Shown here piece by piece: positions 55,162-59,709 of a stretch of 59,709 nt of DNA (position 1 is the first letter of the stretch; each line of letters begins with the position of its first letter). The notes below the pieces were generated by a model. It was not told the origin of the DNA. It searched no databases and worked only from the letters and a program-made list of their open reading frames with translations. Source of the stretch: Gammaproteobacteria bacterium (lineage in GTDB: Bacteria > Pseudomonadota > Gammaproteobacteria > SZUA-229); NCBI GenBank assembly GCA_030148865.1, contig JASBSR010000003.1, positions 1 to 59,709 on the forward strand, written 5' to 3'. The position numbers and the translations under genes are program-made.

Positions 55162-56216
55162 TGTTTAGCTATATCGTCAAACGTCTGTTACTGATGATTC
55201 CGACATTGTTCGGTGTCATGCTGGTGACCTTTGCGGTAACCCAATTTGTTCCCGGCGGCCCGGTTGAGCAAATGATTTCGCAACTCGAAGGCAAGGGTCG
55301 GACGGGTGAGGCCGGCAGCGGTACTCAGGGTCTGTATCGTGGTGCTACAGGTCTCGATCAGGAACGCATCAATGAAATACGCACTTTGTATGGATTTGAC
55401 AAGCCGGTGTATCAGCGTTTCATCGATATGATGAAAAACTATCTCAGTTTTAATTTTGGCCAGAGCTATTTTCATAACAGTTCAGTCATTGATCTGGTGG
55501 TGTCGAAACTGCCGGTGTCGATCAGTCTTGGTGTCTGGACGTTTTTTATTGTCTATCTCAGCTGTATCCCACTGGGTATTTCAAAGGCGATTCGTGATGG
55601 CAGTCATTTTGATGTTGTTACCAGTACTTTAATTCTTGTCGGCTATGCCATTCCCGGTTTTGTGCTGGGAATTACACTGCTAGTGCTATTCGGCGGCGGC
55701 AGTTTCTGGGATGTGTTTCCGCTGCGCGGGCTGGTATCAGATAACTGGAACAGTCTTGATACCTTTCACAAAATCACAGATTATCTCTGGCACATGACAT
55801 TACCGATAATCGCCTCAGTGATCGGCAGTTTCGCTGTCATGACCATGCTCACCAAAAACAGCTTTATCGAAGAGATCCGCAAACAGTATGTGTTAACGGC
55901 ACGTGCCAAAGGCCTGACGGAAAATAAAGTTCTGTATCGCCACGTATTTCGTAACGCGGTGATTCCATTGGTAACCGGGTTTCCGGGGGCCTTCATTGGC
56001 GCATTTTTTACCGGCAGCCTGTTAATTGAAACTATATTTTCGCTTGATGGTCTGGGCTTGCTGTCTTACGAATCTGTGCTCAAGCGTGATTACCCGGTGG
56101 TGCTGGGGACGCTTTTTTTGTTTACCCTGCTGGGCCTGTTCGCGAGATTGCTGGCGGACATCAGTTATGTGTTAATTGACCCGCGAATACACTTCGATTC
56201 GCTCGCCAAAAAATGA
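55161..56216 (+). CDS. yejB: ABC transporter permease YejB
   Basis: The 351-residue protein starts at ATG 55161 inside the yejA stop, since the frame before it lies in yejA. It has six membrane helices. MFSYIVKRLLLMIPTLFGVMLVTFAVTQFVPGGPVEQM and the EAA loop region RAKGLTENKVLYRHVFRNAVIPLVTGFP are typical. It forms the membrane channel with YejE. The stop overlaps yejE by 4 nt. Confidence 0.94.
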   Translation: MFSYIVKRLLLMIPTLFGVMLVTFAVTQFVPGGPVEQMISQLEGKGRTGEAGSGTQGLYRGATGLDQERINEIRTLYGFDKPVYQRFIDMMKNYLSFNFGQSYFHNSSVIDLVVSKLPVSISLGVWTFFIVYLSCIPLGISKAIRDGSHFDVVTSTLILVGYAIPGFVLGITLLVLFGGGSFWDVFPLRGLVSDNWNSLDTFHKITDYLWHMTLPIIASVIGSFAVMTMLTKNSFIEEIRKQYVLTARAKGLTENKVLYRHVFRNAVIPLVTGFPGAFIGAFFTGSLLIETIFSLDGLGLLSYESVLKRDYPVVLGTLFLFTLLGLFARLLADISYVLIDPRIHFDSLAKK

Positions 56217-57256
56217 ATCAGACCGTTTCACAAAAACAATATCTTTCCCCTGGGCAGCGCTCCTGGCGACGCTTTAAAGCCAATCGTCGAGGTTATGTCA
56301 GCCTCTGGCTATTTGGTTTTCTGTTTTTGCTAACCCTGTTTGCCGAAGTCCTGTGCAATGACAGGCCGCTGATTGTGCATTACAATCATGCATTTTATTT
56401 TCCGGTGGTAAAAGCATACCCGGAAACCACCTTCGGTGGTGACTTTGAAACCGAAGCTGATTATGCCGACAGTTTCGTGCGTAATCGTATTACATCGGGT
56501 GACAACTGGGTGCTGGATCCACTGGTGCCGTACAGTTATAACACTATCAATTTTGCCTCCGAACATCCAAATCCGGCGCCGCCGTCGGCGCAGAACTGGC
56601 TGGGTACGGACGACCGTGGTCGTGATGTGTTAGCGCGCCTGATCTATGGTTTCCGGATTTCAGTCTGGTTTGCGTTTGCGCTTACGGTTGTCGGCGTTCT
56701 GATCGGTATCGCCACGGGTGCGGTGCAGGGGTATTTCTCGGGTAAACTGGATTTGTTCATGCAGCGTGCGATCGAAGTCTGGTCGTCAATGCCGGAACTG
56801 TATCTGCTGATTATATTCGCCTCCATATTTCAACCCAGCATCTGGTTGCTGATCATTTTGCTGTCATTGTTTGGCTGGATGAGCTTATCCGATTATGTGC
56901 GTGCTGAATTTTTGCGTGGCCGCAACCTGGATTATGTGCGCGCGGCGCGCGCCATGGGCCTGACGGACTTTGCTATTATGAAACGGCACTTGTTGCCTAA
57001 CAGTATGACGCCAGTGATTACGTTTTTGCCGTTTCGCATCAGTGGTTCGATACTTGCGCTCACCAGCCTGGACTTTCTCGGTCTGGGTGTGCCGCCGAGC
57101 ACGCCGAGCCTGGGAGAGCTGCTTTCGCAGGGAAAAGAAAATATCGATGCCTGGTGGTTGTCACTCAGTACTTTTATTGTGCTGGTCGGTACTTTAATGC
57201 TGCTGATATTTATCGGTGAAGCTTTGCGCGAAGCGCTGGATACGCGAAAAAACTGA
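56213..57256 (+). CDS. yejE: ABC transporter permease YejE
   Basis: The 347-residue protein has RRFKANRRGYVSLWLFGFLFLLTLFAE at the start, NWLGTDDRGRDVLARLIYGFRISVWFAF in the middle, and the coupling loop VRAARAMGLTDFAIMKRHLLPNSMTPVITFLP. It is the second permease of the peptide ABC system. It is followed after 1 nt by yejF. Confidence 0.94.
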   Translation: MNQTVSQKQYLSPGQRSWRRFKANRRGYVSLWLFGFLFLLTLFAEVLCNDRPLIVHYNHAFYFPVVKAYPETTFGGDFETEADYADSFVRNRITSGDNWVLDPLVPYSYNTINFASEHPNPAPPSAQNWLGTDDRGRDVLARLIYGFRISVWFAFALTVVGVLIGIATGAVQGYFSGKLDLFMQRAIEVWSSMPELYLLIIFASIFQPSIWLLIILLSLFGWMSLSDYVRAEFLRGRNLDYVRAARAMGLTDFAIMKRHLLPNSMTPVITFLPFRISGSILALTSLDFLGLGVPPSTPSLGELLSQGKENIDAWWLSLSTFIVLVGTLMLLIFIGEALREALDTRKN

Positions 57257-57257
57257 T

Positions 57258-58856
57258 ATGTCAGAACCTTTGCTCAAAGTCGAAAATCTTGCTGTCACTT
57301 TTCAGACGCAAATGGATGATATTGAAGCCGTGCGCAACATCAGTTTCGAGATTGCCAGGGGTGAAAATCTGGCCATCGTCGGTGAGTCGGGTTCCGGCAA
57401 GTCTGTCACTGCCCTGTCGATATTGAAACTGCATGACCAAAAGCAGGTGCGCTATCCATCCGGTGCAATTTATTTCGATGGCAAGGATTTGATGCATGTC
57501 AGCGATCCTGAGCTACGCGCGATACGCGGTTTTGATATATCGATGATATTTCAGGAACCGATGACCTCGTTGAACCCGGTGTTCACGATCGGTGTCCAGA
57601 TCGAAGAAGTGTTGCTGTTACACAATATGATTCGCCGAACAGAAGCGCATCAGCGCGCGATTGCACTGCTCGACCGAGTTGGGATAAAACATCCGGAAAA
57701 ACGCATTGACGAATTTCCGCACCGCCTCTCGGGTGGTCAGCGCCAGCGTGTGATGATTGCGATTGCGCTCGCCTGTAATCCGCGTCTGTTAATCGCAGAC
57801 GAGCCCACCACGGCTTTGGACGTGACCATTCAACAGCAAATTCTCGATCTGTTGCAGGATCTGCAGCAGGAAATGGGAATGTCGGTGCTATTGATTACCC
57901 ATGACCTGAATCTGGTGCGTCGGTTTGCATCGCGTGTTTGCGTCATGCAACGCGGTGAAATTGTTGAGCAGGGTGATCGCGATGCTATCTTTAATCAACC
58001 ACAACATGAATACACGAAATTTTTGCTGGCGAGCGAACCTGATAAAAAAATTGCTAACATAAAGCCGCACGATGAAATTATTATTGATGCCCAGCATATA
58101 CATTGCCATTTTCCTGTGACCAGCGGGTTTTTTAATCGTCAAGTCGATAGCATTCGTGCGGTGGATGATGTGAGTCTGCGGTTGCGCGCTGGTGAAACGC
58201 TTGGCATCGTCGGCGAATCCGGTTCGGGTAAAACGACTTTAGGCATGAGTCTGTTACGGCTGGTGACTTCACAGGGCAGAATTCGTTATCGTGAGCATGC
58301 TATTTCTGAACTCGATGAAAAAAACATGCGACCGTTGCGTAGAACATTTCAGGTGGTGTTCCAGGATCCGTATTCATCTTTGTCACCGCGGATGACGGTT
58401 GAGCAAATTCTGGGTGAAGGTTTGCTATTGCATTTTCCGCAACTCGACCGTGGGCAACGCCGGCAGCGCATGCTAAAGATTCTTGATGAAGTCGGTCTCG
58501 ATGAATCAGTGTTGTGGCGTTATCCGCACGAATTTTCCGGTGGCCAGCGGCAGCGCATCGCGATCGCGCGCACTGTGATTCTCGAGCCCGAAGTGATTCT
58601 GCTCGACGAGCCTACCAGCGCACTCGATGTTTCGGTACAAAAACAGGTGCTGGCACTGCTCGCCGATTTGCAACAAAAACACCAGCTCAGTTATTTGTTT
58701 ATAAGTCACGATCTGCGCGTGGTTCGGGCGATGTCGCACCGGGTGATAGTGATGCGCGATGGCAGGGTAGTTGAAACCGGCGATGTCGACCAGGTATTTG
58801 ATCACCCCGCGGAGTCTTATACACGGGATCTGGCTCGGGCTTCCTTATATCTCTAG
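57258..58856 (+). CDS. yejF: ABC transporter ATP-binding protein YejF, two ATPase domains
   Basis: The 532-residue protein starts at ATG 57258 ([13 protein letters not shown]), 1 nt after yejE; the longer frame lies within yejE. Two ABC cassettes are present: Walker A GESGSGKS and GESGSGKTT, signatures [12 protein letters not shown] and [12 protein letters not shown], Walker [13 protein letters not shown] and [12 protein letters not shown]. Both appear intact. It powers peptide uptake by YejABE. Confidence 0.95.
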   Translation: MSEPLLKVENLAVTFQTQMDDIEAVRNISFEIARGENLAIVGESGSGKSVTALSILKLHDQKQVRYPSGAIYFDGKDLMHVSDPELRAIRGFDISMIFQEPMTSLNPVFTIGVQIEEVLLLHNMIRRTEAHQRAIALLDRVGIKHPEKRIDEFPHRLSGGQRQRVMIAIALACNPRLLIADEPTTALDVTIQQQILDLLQDLQQEMGMSVLLITHDLNLVRRFASRVCVMQRGEIVEQGDRDAIFNQPQHEYTKFLLASEPDKKIANIKPHDEIIIDAQHIHCHFPVTSGFFNRQVDSIRAVDDVSLRLRAGETLGIVGESGSGKTTLGMSLLRLVTSQGRIRYREHAISELDEKNMRPLRRTFQVVFQDPYSSLSPRMTVEQILGEGLLLHFPQLDRGQRRQRMLKILDEVGLDESVLWRYPHEFSGGQRQRIAIARTVILEPEVILLDEPTSALDVSVQKQVLALLADLQQKHQLSYLFISHDLRVVRAMSHRVIVMRDGRVVETGDVDQVFDHPAESYTRDLARASLYL

Positions 58857-58961
58857 CAAGCCCCAAAGCCCACCCCGCCGTGTCTCCAGCCTGAATACCC
58901 CACAACTATCCCGGTTTAGACAGGGCGTCTATCCCCAATGAGATGGTCGGATAATGATTGA

Positions 58962-58993
58962 ATACTTGACTGTTTTACTAGGTTTAGTAGACT
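58962..58993 (+). promoter_or_regulatory. iscR promoter with probable IscR type 1 site
   Basis: ATACTTGACTGTTTTACTAGG (from 58962) resembles the type 1 IscR operator that overlaps the -35 box of isc promoters. TTGACT (58966-58971) and TAGACT (58988-58993) are 16 bp apart. IscR would repress its own operon in its cluster-bound form, as known in E. coli. Confidence 0.7.
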
Positions 58994-59032
58994 TAACCTA
59001 CTAAATTAGTCAGGAATTACAGGAGAGCCCCT

Positions 59033-59551
59033 ATGCGTCTATCAACCAAAGGTCGTTACAGTGTGACCGCCATGCTGGATCTGGCCATCCACGACAAAGC
59101 CGGATCGGTCACACTGGCTGACATTTCACAATGTCAGGGGATTTCCCTGTCTTACCTCGAGCAGCTGTTTGCTAAATTGCGCAAAAAGAATCTGGTCAAA
59201 GGTGTGCGTGGCCCCGGCGGTGGTTACCGTTTGGCGCGTCCTGCCGATCAGATCAGTATCGCCGAAATTATCAGTGCGGTCGATGAGAATGTTGATGTTA
59301 CTCGCTGTGCCGGTGAGGGCAATTGCCAGGAAGGCGAACAGTGCCTGACCCACGAACTTTGGTCAGATCTGAGTGAGCGTCTTTACAATTTTCTCGATGA
59401 TATTACGCTGGCGCAGTTTGTTGACCGGCCCGGTATCCCCGAGTTGTCGATGCAGCGCGATAAAATGATCGGTCGCTTCCTGCTGGCACGCAAACAGGCA
59501 GAAGCGCTGAATCGGACGCGTCCAGCGCGTAGTCAGGGTCGCGTCGCATGA
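59033..59551 (+). CDS. iscR: Fe-S cluster regulator IscR (Rrf2 family)
   Basis: The 172-residue protein has the winged helix [53 protein letters not shown], and the cluster ligands in [19 protein letters not shown] (three Cys plus His). It senses Fe-S status and controls the isc operon. ATGA overlap joins it to iscS. Confidence 0.95.
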   Translation: MRLSTKGRYSVTAMLDLAIHDKAGSVTLADISQCQGISLSYLEQLFAKLRKKNLVKGVRGPGGGYRLARPADQISIAEIISAVDENVDVTRCAGEGNCQEGEQCLTHELWSDLSERLYNFLDDITLAQFVDRPGIPELSMQRDKMIGRFLLARKQAEALNRTRPARSQGRVA

Positions 59552-59709
59552 GTGTTGTTGTCAATAGCCCGATCTACCTCGACTACAGCGCGACCACGCC
59601 GTGCGACGAGCGGGTGGTAGCGGAAATGATCAAATATTTAGGGCCGCAATCGGCGTATGGCAATCCGGCCTCACGCAGCCATGCCTATGGCTGGAGTGCG
59701 GAAGCGGCG
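59548..59709 (+). CDS. iscS: Cysteine desulfurase, N-terminal part (cut by window end)
   Basis: The ATG at 59548 overlaps the iscR stop. The 54 visible codons begin [28 protein letters not shown] and continue to [12 protein letters not shown], the start of class V PLP-dependent IscS/NifS proteins. Position directly after iscR supports IscS, the sulfur donor for Fe-S assembly. The PLP lysine and catalytic Cys lie beyond the window. Confidence 0.93.
   Translation, partial: MSVVVNSPIYLDYSATTPCDERVVAEMIKYLGPQSAYGNPASRSHAYGWSAEAA

Overview
The window reads as ordinary chromosome of a gammaproteobacterium with roughly 50% GC. Three blocks support this: tig-clpP-clpX-lon-hupB-tRNA-ppiD, suhB divergent from trmJ, and yejABEF next to iscR-iscS. 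A cbbQ/cbbO-type pair hints at a chemoautotrophic or facultatively autotrophic lineage, but no RuBisCO is present, so this is weak. Species cannot be named from sequence alone.

Layout: 1-930 is the 3' end of pepN. At 1104-5636 come a REC-GGDEF-EAL protein, an epimerase-like protein, an SDR and an inositol-phosphatase-like protein. At 5674-11386 lies an envelope/secretion region: a TlpA-like thioredoxin, a lipoprotein plus Tat-exported DUF1501 protein, a DUF3570 barrel-like protein and a tiny DUF4266 lipoprotein ending in a Gly/Cys tail. At 11437-22304 is housekeeping: an AlkA-like glycosylase, SPOR protein, HAD hydrolase, DAHP synthase, DUF4197, ispG, NAD-kinase-like, M18 aminopeptidase, alaA and a YggS-type PLP protein. 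At 22481-26552 is the opgG/opgH glucan operon with an unknown gene wedged between. At 26663-31124 (minus strand) cbbQ-cbbO-sbcB form an apparent operon. Then come a BolA-like gene, suhB, trmJ, a DUF423 gene, yajQ, rsmJ and tatD.

At 35921-38288 is a tight four-gene unit of two DUF1538 membrane proteins, a divergent PII-like protein and a CBS-pair protein; it looks like an uncharacterised ligand-regulated membrane system. folD follows. At 39704-42200 is a tRNA array (Pro, Arg, His, Lys, then Leu). Its tRNA-Arg(TCT) is split in the anticodon by a 669-nt group I intron encoding a PD-(D/E)XK homing endonuclease relative. The tRNA-Pro is followed by a duplicated copy of its own 3' end. A secreted, extremely charged protein lies between tRNA-Lys and tRNA-Leu.

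At 42244-50954 is the protein quality-control block (tig, clpP, clpX, lon, hupB, tRNA-Val, tRNA-Asp, ppiD). Then come a dicarboxylate/amino-acid symporter, fabI, yejABEF, and iscR with the start of iscS under a likely IscR type 1 operator.

Several gaps between convergent genes hold related palindromic sequences (cores CAAATAAACGC and TTGCCACA-AGGC-CAGAG), suggesting small interspersed repeats that settle at gene 3' ends. The strongest candidates for something new are the intron-bearing tRNA-Arg, the DUF1538/PII-like/CBS operon and the TlpA/DUF3570/DUF4266 set.
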